Shown: positions 16,420 to 25,462, numbered from the stretch's first letter. The stretch: DNA of 64,000 nt from NCEH01 sp040049195 (GCF_040049195.1 NZ_JBDZDL010000006.1); one strand, 5' to 3'. Numbers and translations are program-made. Notes: generated by a model not told the origin, from the letters alone.

Positions 16420-17058
16420 ATGACCTCACCTTCACCCATTCCAAGCGACATTGCCTTCTCCCCCGCCGTGAAGGCGATCCAGACCCTGAAGGGATCGCGC
16501 GCCGGCTATCGCCGGATGGAAGAAAGCGGCGGCTGGCGGCACGTGATCACGCCGGACCTCGCGGCCTTCGTGGCGGCGCAGACCAGCGTGTTCCTGGCCA
16601 CCGCCAGCGCCAACGGCCAGCCCTATATCCAGCACAGGGGCGGCCCTGCGGGCTTTCTGCGCGTGCTGGACGCGCAGACCATTGCGTTCGCCGATTTCAA
16701 GGGCAACCGGCAATACATCACGCTCGGAAACCTCAGCGAGAACCCGGCCGCGTACATCTTTATGATCGATTATGCGAACCGGCGGCGCATCAAGATGTGG
16801 GGCACGGCGCGGGTGGTGGAGGACGATCCCGCCCTGCTGGAGGCCCTGAGCGTCGAGGGTTACAAGGGCGTGCCGGAGCAGGCGCTGATTTTCACGCTCA
16901 AGGCCTGGGACATGAACTGCCCGCAGCACATTCCCCAGCGCTTCGAGGCGGCCGATGTCGCGGCCGCGCTGGAGGCGCGCGACCAGCGGATCGCCGAGCT
17001 GGAAGCGCAGCTGGCGCGTTTCCAGAACGCCCAGACTGACGGTCCGGCGCAGACGTAA
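16420..17058 (+). CDS. pyridoxamine 5'-phosphate oxidase-family flavin protein
   Basis: A 212-residue PPOX-like split-barrel protein: TSVFLATASANGQPYIQHRGGPAGFLRVLD binds flavin in relatives, followed by KGNRQYITLGNLSENP and a domain-closing AWDMNCPQHIPQRF segment. The last 35 residues form a short coiled coil (LEARDQRIAELEAQLARF). Such proteins are predicted FMN-binding oxidoreductases often found beside AhpD-like or quinone/nitro reductase genes; the substrate is unknown. It probably shares a transcript with the deleted AhpD-like gene upstream. Confidence 0.85.
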   Translation: MTSPSPIPSDIAFSPAVKAIQTLKGSRAGYRRMEESGGWRHVITPDLAAFVAAQTSVFLATASANGQPYIQHRGGPAGFLRVLDAQTIAFADFKGNRQYITLGNLSENPAAYIFMIDYANRRRIKMWGTARVVEDDPALLEALSVEGYKGVPEQALIFTLKAWDMNCPQHIPQRFEAADVAAALEARDQRIAELEAQLARFQNAQTDGPAQT

Positions 17059-17284
17059 GACCGCAGCGCGCCTCGGCGGTGCGGGGCCGCGCCCGCGCAT
17101 GCCGCACCGCAACGGTTCAACACATCCGTGATATTCACTTCCAAGGACGCGATGCGCGTTGCGCGACCGGCGGGCCGGATGATTTGATCCGCCCGGTGTT
17201 TGCGCCCGGCGACCCGAAATGGGACCGCCGGAAGAAGCGGACGATATCTGCCACGGCCGCGCACCCGAAAATCAAGGGAGAGAA

Positions 17285-18292
17285 ATGATCATGAACGCCC
17301 CAAAAAGGGCCATCGCCTGTCTCGTCGCGGCCTTCTGCATTGTCTTTTCAAGCGCCCCGCGCGCGGAAACATCGACGGTGCGCATCGGCCTTCAATATGG
17401 CCTGGTCTATCTCCCCATCGTGGTGGCGGCGCACGAACAGCTGTTCGACAAGCAGGCCAAGGCGCTGGGATTGCCCGGCCTCGAGGTGACGCTGAACCGC
17501 TTCTCCGGCTCGGCCGCCATGAATGATGCGCTGTTTTCCAGCAGCATCGACTTCGGTGCATTCGGCACCGCCGGCGCTTTGATCGCCTGGGACAAGACGC
17601 GGGGCCGCCAGCAGGTGAAAAGCCTCGGCGGTCTCTCCGTCGTCACCTACACGCTGTTCACCAACCGGCCGGAAATCAAGTCGTTCAAAGACTTTACGCC
17701 GGATGCGAAGATCGCGGTGCCCGCCTTCAACTCCCCGCAGGCGATCCTGCTGCGCGTGGCGGCCGAGCGCGACCTCGGGGACAAGGGCAAGGCCGACGCG
17801 CTCATGGCGAGCCTGCCTCATCCCGACGCGACGGCGGCCCTGCTCGCGGGACAAGCGATCGGCGGCTATTTCGCGACTCCCCCATTCTCCCAGATCCTCG
17901 AGCGTGACCCGAAGATCCGCAAGATCCTGGTTTCCGCCGATCTGTTCGGCGGCAAGGAGGCCACGGCCGCCACGCTGGCGGGCATGCAATCCTTCGTCGA
18001 TGCCAATCCCAAGGTGGCCCAGGCGCTGCTCGCAGGACTGGACGAAGCCTGCAAGCTGATCCGCGCCGATCCGAAGAAAGCCGCGGAAATCTACCTGAAG
18101 TCCGAGACCGTCCAGCTCGCCCAGGCGGAAGCGGAGAAGATCATCACCGACGGCTCGATCATCTACCAGACCGAGCCGCAGGGCGTGATGACCTATGCGA
18201 AATACATGGTGGACCAAGGAATGATGAAGAAGATGCCAGAGAAATGGCAAGATGTCTTCTTCCCCTTCATCGGCGAGCGCATCGGCAACTGA
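17285..18292 (+). CDS. ABC transporter substrate-binding protein (SsuA/NMT1 type) of the acyl-CoA locus
   Basis: A 335-residue periplasmic protein with a signal peptide (IACLVAAFCIVFSSAPRA, cleavage near residue 24). The mature sequence is paralogous to the SsuA-like protein at 11390 (VRIGLQYGLVYLPIVVAAHEQ; SLPHPDATAALLAGQAIGGYF). AAGGGAG precedes the ATG. Its probable ATPase and permease are encoded at 23705 and 24549, inside the beta-oxidation operon, since those are the only unpaired components of this class in the window. The ligand is therefore probably the acid that operon degrades rather than a sulfonate (inference). Confidence 0.87.
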   Translation: MIMNAPKRAIACLVAAFCIVFSSAPRAETSTVRIGLQYGLVYLPIVVAAHEQLFDKQAKALGLPGLEVTLNRFSGSAAMNDALFSSSIDFGAFGTAGALIAWDKTRGRQQVKSLGGLSVVTYTLFTNRPEIKSFKDFTPDAKIAVPAFNSPQAILLRVAAERDLGDKGKADALMASLPHPDATAALLAGQAIGGYFATPPFSQILERDPKIRKILVSADLFGGKEATAATLAGMQSFVDANPKVAQALLAGLDEACKLIRADPKKAAEIYLKSETVQLAQAEAEKIITDGSIIYQTEPQGVMTYAKYMVDQGMMKKMPEKWQDVFFPFIGERIGN

Positions 18293-18310
18293 GCAAAGCA
18301 CGGGAAGGAA

Positions 18311-18334
18311 AAAGGGCGCCCGCGGGCGCCCTTT
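18311..18334. terminator. bidirectional terminator hairpin
   Basis: AAAGGGCGCCCG followed directly by its reverse complement CGGGCGCCCTTT, a perfect 24-bp palindrome between the converging binding-protein gene (ends 18292) and the IclR gene (ends 18342). The A/T tracts at both ends are short, giving a rho-independent terminator usable from either side. Confidence 0.7.
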
Positions 18335-18341
18335 GATGCGC

Positions 18342-19172
18342 TCAGTCCGAGACGAGATAGCGCTCGATGGTGTCGCGCAGGAGTGCGATGATTTCATGCT
18401 CGCGCCGCTCGATGTCTTCCAGGACACCGGAAACCGCGATGACCATGGGACGATTGCGGCGCTCAATGCCGTCGGGCAGCGGCATGGCGAGGGCGCCCGC
18501 GCCGGGCGAGACCAGGGCGCGGGAGAAGAAATAGCCGTCGCGCCGCGCTTCGCGCACATGGTCCAATGCAGCACGATAATCAATGCGCGGCCGGTCGCTC
18601 GGCGCCTCGGCATTGGTGCGGGCGACGAGGGCGCGCACCTCTTCGTCCGGGGCTCGCATCAGCAGGGCGAAGCCGGTGCCGGACCACGCCAGCAGGCGGC
18701 GCGAGCCCTGGGGCACGTGGTAGCGGATCGGCGTCGTCGCCTGCACCACGTGGATATATTGGGAATAGATGCCGTTGCGCACCGCGAGGATGATGGTGTC
18801 GCGGCTTTCCCGCGAGACTTCCTCCATCAGACGCAGCAATCGGCCGTTGTGCACCGGCCCCTCGTTCAGCCACGTGCCCAGAAGTGCCACGCGGGCGGTG
18901 GGCAGGAAGGTACGCCGCACCCGATCGTAATCCAGATAGCCGAGTTGCGCCAAGCTCTTGAGCAGGGCCGAGGTGGACGATTGGGGAAACTGCAGATGCG
19001 CCGCGATTTCGGTGACGCGCGCGTCGCGCTGGATCTCGTCGAAATATTCCAGGATGCGGAGCACCCGTTCGGCGGATTTCACGACCGGACTGTCGGCCAT
19101 GTCGCCGACCGCCGTGACCGGGCGAACCCCCTCGTCTTCTACGAAGATGCTGGATTTTGCAGGCTTCCGCAT
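18342..19172 (-). CDS. IclR-family transcriptional regulator
   Basis: A 276-residue regulator with an N-terminal winged helix (VVKSAERVLRILEYFDEI ... VTEIAAHLQFPQSSTSALLKSLAQLGYLDYD) and the C-terminal IclR ligand-binding domain. IclR proteins usually control carbon-source catabolism. It lies between the binding-protein gene and the acyl-CoA dehydrogenase operon and is divergent from the latter, so it is the likely local regulator. GGGAG precedes the ATG. Confidence 0.92.
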   Translation of the reverse strand: MRKPAKSSIFVEDEGVRPVTAVGDMADSPVVKSAERVLRILEYFDEIQRDARVTEIAAHLQFPQSSTSALLKSLAQLGYLDYDRVRRTFLPTARVALLGTWLNEGPVHNGRLLRLMEEVSRESRDTIILAVRNGIYSQYIHVVQATTPIRYHVPQGSRRLLAWSGTGFALLMRAPDEEVRALVARTNAEAPSDRPRIDYRAALDHVREARRDGYFFSRALVSPGAGALAMPLPDGIERRNRPMVIAVSGVLEDIERREHEIIALLRDTIERYLVSD

Positions 19173-19205
19173 GGCCGCTCCCGTTCGGTTCGCGCCTCAA
19201 CTGAT

Positions 19206-19235
19206 CACATATCTGATGATTTTTCCATATATGTG
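19206..19235. promoter_or_regulatory. candidate IclR operator
   Basis: Perfect arms CACATAT (19206-19212) and ATATGTG (19229-19235) with a 16-bp AT-rich spacer, in the 168-bp gap between the divergent IclR gene and the acyl-CoA dehydrogenase operon. It is the only AT-rich symmetrical element there. Confidence 0.4.
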
Positions 19236-19340
19236 TAATGCGCTTGCCGCAGCCCCCGCTCGAATGCTTTTCTCCCCTCAACAACACCGCACCCCGCAAA
19301 GCCACGGGGATAAGTAGAGTGACGAGGGAGCGCCGCCCAT

Positions 19341-20492
19341 ATGCAAAGCTTTCGATTCGGCTTCGACCATCTTCCGGCTGAAGCGGAGCAGGTCCGGCAG
19401 GATGTTCGCGCGTTTCTGCAAGCAGAGCGGGAGGCCGGCCTGTTCGTCCCGCATCGCTGTTCCTGGAGCACGTTCGACCCCGCCTTCTCCAAGCGCGCGG
19501 CGGCGGCCGGATTTGTCGGCGTGACCTTGCCGAAAGCCTATGGCGGGCAGGAGCGCTCCAGCCTCGTGCGGTTCGTCGTCACCGAGGAGATGCTGGCCGC
19601 CGGCGCGCCCTGCGGCGCCCATTGGATCGCGGATCGGCAATCGGCCCCGCAAATCCTGCGGCACGGCACGGAATACGCGAAAAACCTGATCGTGCCGCGC
19701 ATCTGCGCCGGGGAATGCTATTTCGGCATCGGCATGAGCGAGCCGGATTCTGGCTCCGATCTTGCCGCCGTGCGCACCCGCGCCACCCGCACCGAGGGCG
19801 GCTTCGTGCTGAACGGCTCGAAGATCTGGACCACCAACGCCCACCGCGCCCATTATCTCCTCGCCCTGGTGCGCACCGGCGATGCCGGCCCGGACCGCCA
19901 CGGCGGCCTCACCCAGTTCATCATCGACATGTCCGCCCCCGGCATCGAGGTGCGGCCGATCTACGATCTTTCGGGCAATCACGAATTCAACGAGGTGTTC
20001 TTCACCGACCATGTGGTGCCCGACGCGCTCATGGTGGGCGAGGAGGGCCAGGGCTGGGACATGGTCACCCAGGAACTCGCCTTCGAGCGTTCGGGCCCGG
20101 ATCGCTTCATGTCCGACTACCGCCTGCTGGTGGAGCTGGTGGACCGCATCGGCCAAGAGCCCGACCGCCAGCAGGCCGTGGAAACCGGGCGCCTGGTCGC
20201 CCATATGGCCGCGCTCATGAACATGTCGGCTTCCGTCGCCGCTCTGCTCGGCCGCAACGAAATGCCGAACGTGGAAGCGGCCCTGGTGAAGGATGTCGGC
20301 ACCGCCTTCGAGCGCGACATTCCCGAGGTGGCGCGCCGCCTCATGCCGGTGGAATCCAGCCTCGATGCGCAGGACGATCCGTTCGCCGAGACCCTCGCGG
20401 ACGTGATGCTGCGGGCCCCCTCCTTCACGCTGCGCGGCGGCACGCGGGAAATCCTGCGCAGCGTCACCGCGCGCGGCCTCGGACTGCGCTGA
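19341..20492 (+). CDS. acyl-CoA dehydrogenase, catalytic-type subunit of a pair
   Basis: A 383-residue FAD-dependent acyl-CoA dehydrogenase: GVTLPKAYGGQERSS, the FAD/substrate motif GIGMSEPDSGSDLAAVRT, LNGSKIWTTNAH and a C-terminal LRGGTREILRSVTARGLGLR. It introduces the alpha-beta double bond of an acyl-CoA thioester. It is the first gene of a long rightward operon and is followed after 8 bp by a second, atypical dehydrogenase, the arrangement of heteromeric dehydrogenases known from steroid side-chain degradation. GAGGGAG lies upstream of the ATG. Confidence 0.9.
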   Translation: MQSFRFGFDHLPAEAEQVRQDVRAFLQAEREAGLFVPHRCSWSTFDPAFSKRAAAAGFVGVTLPKAYGGQERSSLVRFVVTEEMLAAGAPCGAHWIADRQSAPQILRHGTEYAKNLIVPRICAGECYFGIGMSEPDSGSDLAAVRTRATRTEGGFVLNGSKIWTTNAHRAHYLLALVRTGDAGPDRHGGLTQFIIDMSAPGIEVRPIYDLSGNHEFNEVFFTDHVVPDALMVGEEGQGWDMVTQELAFERSGPDRFMSDYRLLVELVDRIGQEPDRQQAVETGRLVAHMAALMNMSASVAALLGRNEMPNVEAALVKDVGTAFERDIPEVARRLMPVESSLDAQDDPFAETLADVMLRAPSFTLRGGTREILRSVTARGLGLR

Positions 20493-20500
20493 GACACCCC

Positions 20501-21625
20501 ATGCTCGATATCAACACCGCCCCCGCCGCGTCCGAAGAGGACGATTTCGCCGCCATCCTGCTGGAGCAGACGGACCGGCTGCTGACGCACCACGTGACGC
20601 CCGCCTGCCTGAAGGCGGCCGATGACGGTGCCTTTCCCGTCGCCGCATGGGATGCGGTGAGCGAAGCCGGGCTGCCCCTCGCTCTGGTGTCGGAAGAGGC
20701 CGGCGGCGCAGGCCTTTCCGCCGTCACCGCCGGCCAGATCATCCGCCGCACGGCCTATCACGCCTTGCCGGCGCCACTCGCCGAAACGCTGATCGCCCAA
20801 GCACTCTGGACGTGCGCGGGCGGCGACGCCGTGGACGGGCCGGTGACGCTCGCGGCCAGTGGCGGTGCCGCCCTCAGGCTTTCATTCAAAGCCGAAGGCG
20901 CCGTGCTTCACGGGACGCTGCCCTCCGTCCCCTGGGGGGCGCAGGCGCGCTTCATCCTGCTCGTCGCGCAGGACGGCGACGGCGCCGCCCATCTCGTGCT
21001 GCTGCCCCATGCGGACCGGCCGGTCCGCACCCGGCGGAACGTGGCGAACGAGCCGCGCGACAGCCTCACGCTTGCGGATGTGCACGTGGACGCCGACAGC
21101 ATCCGCCCGCTGCCCGCGGCGCTTGCGGATGCGGACGGGCTGATGATGTTCGGCGCCTTCATCCGCGCCCAGCAGATGGTGGGCGCGATGGAGCGCTGCC
21201 TCGACCTCGCGCTCACCTATGCCAACGAACGCAAGCAGTTCGGCAAGCCCATCGGGCGGTTCCAAGCGGTGCAGCACATGCTCGCGGAAGCCGCCGGCCA
21301 ATGCGCGGCGGCGGGCGCGGCGGCGCAATTGGCGGCCTCCGCCTGGGGCGGGACGCATTTTCCGTTCGCGGTGGCGGTGGCGAAGGCGCGCTGCGGGGAA
21401 GCCGCCGGCAAGGTGGCGGAAATCTGCCACCAGGTGCACGGCGCCATGGGCTTCACCCACGAGCACCCGCTGCATTTCTTCACGCGCCGGCTGTGGGCTT
21501 GGCGCGATGAATTCGGCCGCGAGGCCCATTGGCAGGAACGCATCGGCCGCGCGGTGTGCGGCAAGGGCGGAGATGCCCTCTGGCCCATGCTGGTGGCCCT
21601 GCGCCCCTGCGGCGCGCAGGATTGA
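20501..21625 (+). CDS. acyl-CoA dehydrogenase-like protein, probable partner subunit
   Basis: A 374-residue divergent acyl-CoA dehydrogenase. The C-terminal helical domain is recognisable (LTYANERKQFGKPIGRFQAVQHMLAE; ICHQVHGAMGFTHEHPLHFFTRRLWAWR), but the middle FAD motif is eroded and the usual C-terminal GGT/EGT motif is absent. Proteins of this kind commonly pair with a canonical subunit to form an alpha2beta2 enzyme. It lies directly behind such a subunit in the same operon. Confidence 0.85.
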   Translation: MLDINTAPAASEEDDFAAILLEQTDRLLTHHVTPACLKAADDGAFPVAAWDAVSEAGLPLALVSEEAGGAGLSAVTAGQIIRRTAYHALPAPLAETLIAQALWTCAGGDAVDGPVTLAASGGAALRLSFKAEGAVLHGTLPSVPWGAQARFILLVAQDGDGAAHLVLLPHADRPVRTRRNVANEPRDSLTLADVHVDADSIRPLPAALADADGLMMFGAFIRAQQMVGAMERCLDLALTYANERKQFGKPIGRFQAVQHMLAEAAGQCAAAGAAAQLAASAWGGTHFPFAVAVAKARCGEAAGKVAEICHQVHGAMGFTHEHPLHFFTRRLWAWRDEFGREAHWQERIGRAVCGKGGDALWPMLVALRPCGAQD

Positions 21626-21639
21626 GGAGAGCAAGAGTC

Positions 21640-22860
21640 GTGTCTTCATTTGAGAAAAGCGGCCCGCTCGCCGGCGTGCGCATCATCGATCTGACCAGCG
21701 TCATCATGGGGCCCTTCGCCACCCATATCCTCGCCGATCTCGGCGCGGACGTGGTGAAGGTGGAATCCCCGGAAGGCGACACCTTCCGCAGCTACAAGCC
21801 CTCGCGCACGCCCGGCATGGCGGGGAATTTCCTGCATCTCAACCGCAACAAGCGCTCGCTTGTGCTCGATCTGAAGCGGCCCGAGGCGCGAGGCGCGCTC
21901 GGGCGGCTGATCGCGGGGGCGGATGTGTTCGTCCATTCCATGCGGCCGAAAGCCATCGCCCGCCTCGGCTATGAATATGAGGCGGTCAAGGCGCTCAATC
22001 CCGACATCGTCTATTGCGGCGCCTACGGCTTCAGCGCCAAGGGCCGCTATGCCGACAAGGCGGCCTATGACGACCTGATCCAGGCCGGCTCCGGCCTCTC
22101 GGCGCTCCAGGCGGCGATGCACGGGGCGCCGGGCTATCTGCCCACCGTGCTGTGCGACAAGATCGCCGGCCAGGCGATCGCCTCGTCCATCATGGCGGCC
22201 CTGCTCCAGCGCGCCAATGGCGGCGGGGGACAGGCGATCGAGGTGCCCATGTTCGAGACCATGGTGGAGTTCAACCTGGTGGAGCACATGGTGGGCGCGG
22301 CCTTCGAACCGCCGCTCGGCCCGCCCGGCTTCAACCGGGTGATCTCCCCGCGCCGCAAGCCCTACGCAACCAAGGACGGCCACGCCTGCATCCTGCCCTA
22401 TTCGGACCGCAACTGGCGCGACTTCTTCGATTTCACCGGCCGTACCGAGTTCAAGGACGACCCACGCTTCGCGACGCTGGGCGAGCGGGTGCAGAATATC
22501 GATGTGCTCTATGCCGCCGTGGAACAGGAAGCGGTGCGCTTCACCACCGCGGAATGGGAAGCGTTCTGCGACCGGGTTTCGATCCCCTGCATGCCGGTGA
22601 ACGGGCTCGAGGACCTGCTGGAGGACTCCTATCTCCAGGAGGTGGGTTTCTTCTCCATCGAGCAGCATCCGAGCGAGGGCGCCTATCGCTCCATGCGCCA
22701 GCCGGTGTCGTTCAGCGCGGCGCCGTTCCGCATCCGCCATCATGCCCCACGCCTGGGCGAGCACGGCGCGGAAATCCTCGCGGAAGCCGGCCTCTCGGAC
22801 GCGGAAATCCACGCACTGACCCAGGCCGAGGCGGACCAGGAATTGGAGCGGATCTCGTGA
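21640..22860 (+). CDS. CaiB/BaiF family (type III) CoA transferase
   Basis: A 406-residue type III CoA transferase: GVRIIDLTSVIMGPFATHILADLGADVVKVE at the N-terminus, NRNKRSLVLDLK and the active-site segment AAYDDLIQAGSG, where Asp144 or Asp145 aligns with the acyl-anhydride-forming Asp. It moves CoA from a donor thioester to a free carboxylic acid. In this operon, which lacks an acyl-CoA ligase, it is the likely activation step. Start is GTG with GAGGAG ten bases ahead; it overlaps the next gene by four bases. Confidence 0.92.
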   Translation: MSSFEKSGPLAGVRIIDLTSVIMGPFATHILADLGADVVKVESPEGDTFRSYKPSRTPGMAGNFLHLNRNKRSLVLDLKRPEARGALGRLIAGADVFVHSMRPKAIARLGYEYEAVKALNPDIVYCGAYGFSAKGRYADKAAYDDLIQAGSGLSALQAAMHGAPGYLPTVLCDKIAGQAIASSIMAALLQRANGGGGQAIEVPMFETMVEFNLVEHMVGAAFEPPLGPPGFNRVISPRRKPYATKDGHACILPYSDRNWRDFFDFTGRTEFKDDPRFATLGERVQNIDVLYAAVEQEAVRFTTAEWEAFCDRVSIPCMPVNGLEDLLEDSYLQEVGFFSIEQHPSEGAYRSMRQPVSFSAAPFRIRHHAPRLGEHGAEILAEAGLSDAEIHALTQAEADQELERIS

Positions 22861-23633
22861 GCGACCATCTCAAATTCACCGTCAGCGACGGCGTCGGCAC
22901 CATCCTTCTCGACCGTCCCGAGCGGATGAACGCGTTCACCTTCGACATGATCGCGGCCTGGACCGACGCGCTCCAGCAATGCCGGAAAGACCCCGCCGTG
23001 AAGGTGGTGCTGGTGACCGGTGCCGGCAGCGCGTTTTGCTCCGGCGGCGACATCGTGGAGATGGGCGACCGGCTCCAGCAGGGACCCGCGCAGCGCAAGG
23101 ACGAATTGTTCGAGAAGATCCAGCGCATCCCCCTCACGCTGGAGGACCTGGACAAGCCGGTGATCGCGGCCGTGAACGGGGTGGCCACCGGCGCCGGCAT
23201 GGACCTCGCGCTCATGTGCGACCTGCGCTATGCCGCGAAAAGCGCGCGCTTCGCGGAGACTTATGTGAAGGTCGGCCTCGTGCCCGGCGCCGGCGGCGCG
23301 CATTATTTGCCCCGCCTTGTCGGCACGGCGAAGGCGCTGGAACTGTTCTTCACCGGCGACTTCATCGACGCGGAAGAGGCGCAGCGCATCGGCATCGTCA
23401 ACAAGGTATTCGACGATGCGGCGTTGGTGAGCGAGGTGGAGAAGATCGCCCGCCGCATCGCCCGGGCCCCGCAGCTGACCCTGCGCATGATCAAGCGCGC
23501 GGTCTACCAGGGCATGCGCAACGATTTGCGCACCAATCTCGATCTGATTTCCTCCCATTATGCGGTGATCACCTCCACCGACGATCATAAGAAGGCGGTG
23601 GAAAGCTTCATCGCCGCCAAAGCCAAGGCCTGA
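22857..23633 (+). CDS. enoyl-CoA hydratase/isomerase (crotonase) family protein
   Basis: A 258-residue crotonase-fold protein with the oxyanion-hole regions CSGGDIVEMG and NGVATGAGMDLALMCDLRYAA. At the two positions of the catalytic Glu pair of classical hydratases it has Asp (in GMDLAL) and Tyr (in ETYVKVGLVPGAGG), so it may be an isomerase, a retro-Claisen-type hydrolase or another crotonase rather than a plain hydratase. GTG start overlaps the CoA transferase stop (GTGA). It acts on an acyl-CoA intermediate of this pathway. Confidence 0.88.
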   Translation: MSDHLKFTVSDGVGTILLDRPERMNAFTFDMIAAWTDALQQCRKDPAVKVVLVTGAGSAFCSGGDIVEMGDRLQQGPAQRKDELFEKIQRIPLTLEDLDKPVIAAVNGVATGAGMDLALMCDLRYAAKSARFAETYVKVGLVPGAGGAHYLPRLVGTAKALELFFTGDFIDAEEAQRIGIVNKVFDDAALVSEVEKIARRIARAPQLTLRMIKRAVYQGMRNDLRTNLDLISSHYAVITSTDDHKKAVESFIAAKAKA

Positions 23634-23704
23634 TCCGCGCCGGCCCGCCAAGCCTGTTCAAGACATTGAAAAGCAATAAAAAGATCGACCCTCAGGGGAG
23701 CCAC

Positions 23705-24511
23705 ATGAAACACATGCCCACGCCGCATTATCCCGACGCCAAGATCAAGCCGCTGCTCGAAGTGGACGGCGTGACGCTGCAATACAAGACGCGCGACCAT
23801 CTGGTCACGGCGACGTCCCAGGTGAGTTTCGAGATCTTCCCCGGCGACCGCTTCGTCCTGCTGGGGCCCTCGGGCTGTGGGAAATCCACTTTGCTCAAGG
23901 CCATCGCCGGCTTCATCCGCCCCACCCAGGGCGCGATCCGTCTCAAGGGCCAGGAGATTACCCGCCCGGGTCCGGACCGCATGATGGTGTTCCAGGAGTT
24001 CGACCAGCTCATGCCCTGGAAGACCGTGCGACAGAACGTGGCCTTCCCGCTGCGCGCCAATGGCATGTCGGCGGGCGAAGCCGACATGCGCGCCATGGAT
24101 GTGCTGGAGAAGGTGAACCTCACCAAGTTCGCGGATGCCTATCCCCACATGCTCTCGGGCGGCATGAAGCAGCGCGTGGCCATCGCCCGCGCCATGGGCA
24201 TGCGGCCGGACATGCTGCTGATGGACGAGCCCTATGCGGCGCTCGACGCGCTCACCCGCCGCAAGATGCAGCAGGAATTGCTGGATCTATGGGACGATGT
24301 GCGTTTCACCGTGGTGTTCGTGACCCATTCCATCGAGGAAGCGGTGCTGATCGGCAACCGCATCCTCGTGCTCTCGCCGCATCCCGGCCAGGTGAAGGCG
24401 GAGCTGAACTCCCATCATTTCGACGCCAGCCACCAGGGCGGCGCCGAGTTCCAGACCCTCTGCGGGCGCATCCACACCATGCTGTTCGACGAGGCCCAGC
24501 CGGCTCACTGA
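23705..24511 (+). CDS. ABC transporter ATPase (SsuB/TauB type) of the acyl-CoA locus
   Basis: A 268-residue ATPase with Walker A GPSGCGKST, VFQEFDQLMPWKTV, signature LSGGMKQRVAIARA, Walker B MLLMDEPYAALDALT and H-loop VTHSIE. It is closely related to the ATPase at 10547. AGGGGAG lies before the chosen ATG; a TTG at 23666 has no good ribosome binding site. With the permease at 24549 and the binding protein at 17285 it should form one importer, embedded among catabolic genes. Confidence 0.93.
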   Translation: MKHMPTPHYPDAKIKPLLEVDGVTLQYKTRDHLVTATSQVSFEIFPGDRFVLLGPSGCGKSTLLKAIAGFIRPTQGAIRLKGQEITRPGPDRMMVFQEFDQLMPWKTVRQNVAFPLRANGMSAGEADMRAMDVLEKVNLTKFADAYPHMLSGGMKQRVAIARAMGMRPDMLLMDEPYAALDALTRRKMQQELLDLWDDVRFTVVFVTHSIEEAVLIGNRILVLSPHPGQVKAELNSHHFDASHQGGAEFQTLCGRIHTMLFDEAQPAH

Positions 24512-24548
24512 AGTCGCGGCCGCCGAACCCATCCCGAGGAGGAAACCC

Positions 24549-25433
24549 ATGTCGCAGACCGCGATGAAGCTGGAGCCGGTGATCCGGCCTGAATATGTCC
24601 GCACCACCCTGCCGCCGGTGACGACCGGCGCGGTGGAAGCGCCGCTGCCGTTTTTCCAGCGCATGTTCGCCCACGCCATCGTGCGGCGCGCGCTGATCCT
24701 CGTGGCGCTTGCCATCGTGTGGGAGCTTTATGGCCGCTGGCTCGATAATCCGCTGATCTTCCCGAGCTTCAGCGAGACCCTGCAATCCCTGTGGGACAAT
24801 ACGATCAACGGGCGCATCCCCCAGCGGCTGGGCGTATCCATGCGCATCCTGGTGATGGGCTACGCGCTCGGCATTGCGCTCGCCGCCATCTTCACCACGC
24901 TCGCGGTCTCCACCCGCATCGGCACCGATCTGCTTTCTACGCTGACCGCCATGTTCAATCCCATGCCGGCCATCGCCCTGCTGCCGCTGGCGCTCTTGTG
25001 GTTCGGCCTCGGCGTGCCGAGCCTGATCTTCGTGATCGTGCATTCGGTGCTGTGGGCGGTGGCCCTGAACGCCCATGCGGGGTTCCTGGCGGTGTCGGAA
25101 ACCCAGCGCATGGCGGGGCAGACCTTCGGCCTGCGCGGCTTGCGCTTCGTGGTGCAGATCCTCATCCCCGCGGCGTTTCCCTCGATCCTCTCGGGCCTGA
25201 AGATCGGCTGGGCATTCGCCTGGCGCACGCTGATCGCGGCCGAGCTGGTGTTCGGCGTCTCGGCCGGCCAGGGCGGGCTCGGCTGGTTCATCTTCGAGAA
25301 CCGCAATCTGCTGGAGACCGCCGGGGTGTTCGCCGGATTGATGACGGTGATGATCGTGGGCCTGTTCATCGAGGGGGTCATCTTCCAGACCATCGAGCGC
25401 TACACTGTGCGCCGCTGGGGCATGCAGCGCTGA
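24549..25433 (+). CDS. ABC transporter permease (SsuC/TauC type) of the acyl-CoA locus
   Basis: A 294-residue inner-membrane permease with about six helices and the family loop (AIALLPLALLWFGLGVPSLIFVIVHSVLW ... VSETQRMAGQTFGLRG; GWAFAWRTLIAAELVFG). It is strongly similar to the permease at 9682, including the RRWGMQR C-terminus, so the two transporters arose by duplication. GAGGAGG precedes the ATG. Confidence 0.92.
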   Translation: MSQTAMKLEPVIRPEYVRTTLPPVTTGAVEAPLPFFQRMFAHAIVRRALILVALAIVWELYGRWLDNPLIFPSFSETLQSLWDNTINGRIPQRLGVSMRILVMGYALGIALAAIFTTLAVSTRIGTDLLSTLTAMFNPMPAIALLPLALLWFGLGVPSLIFVIVHSVLWAVALNAHAGFLAVSETQRMAGQTFGLRGLRFVVQILIPAAFPSILSGLKIGWAFAWRTLIAAELVFGVSAGQGGLGWFIFENRNLLETAGVFAGLMTVMIVGLFIEGVIFQTIERYTVRRWGMQR

Positions 25434-25462
25434 GTCCGGCCGAACGATGCGGAGTTGAGAGT

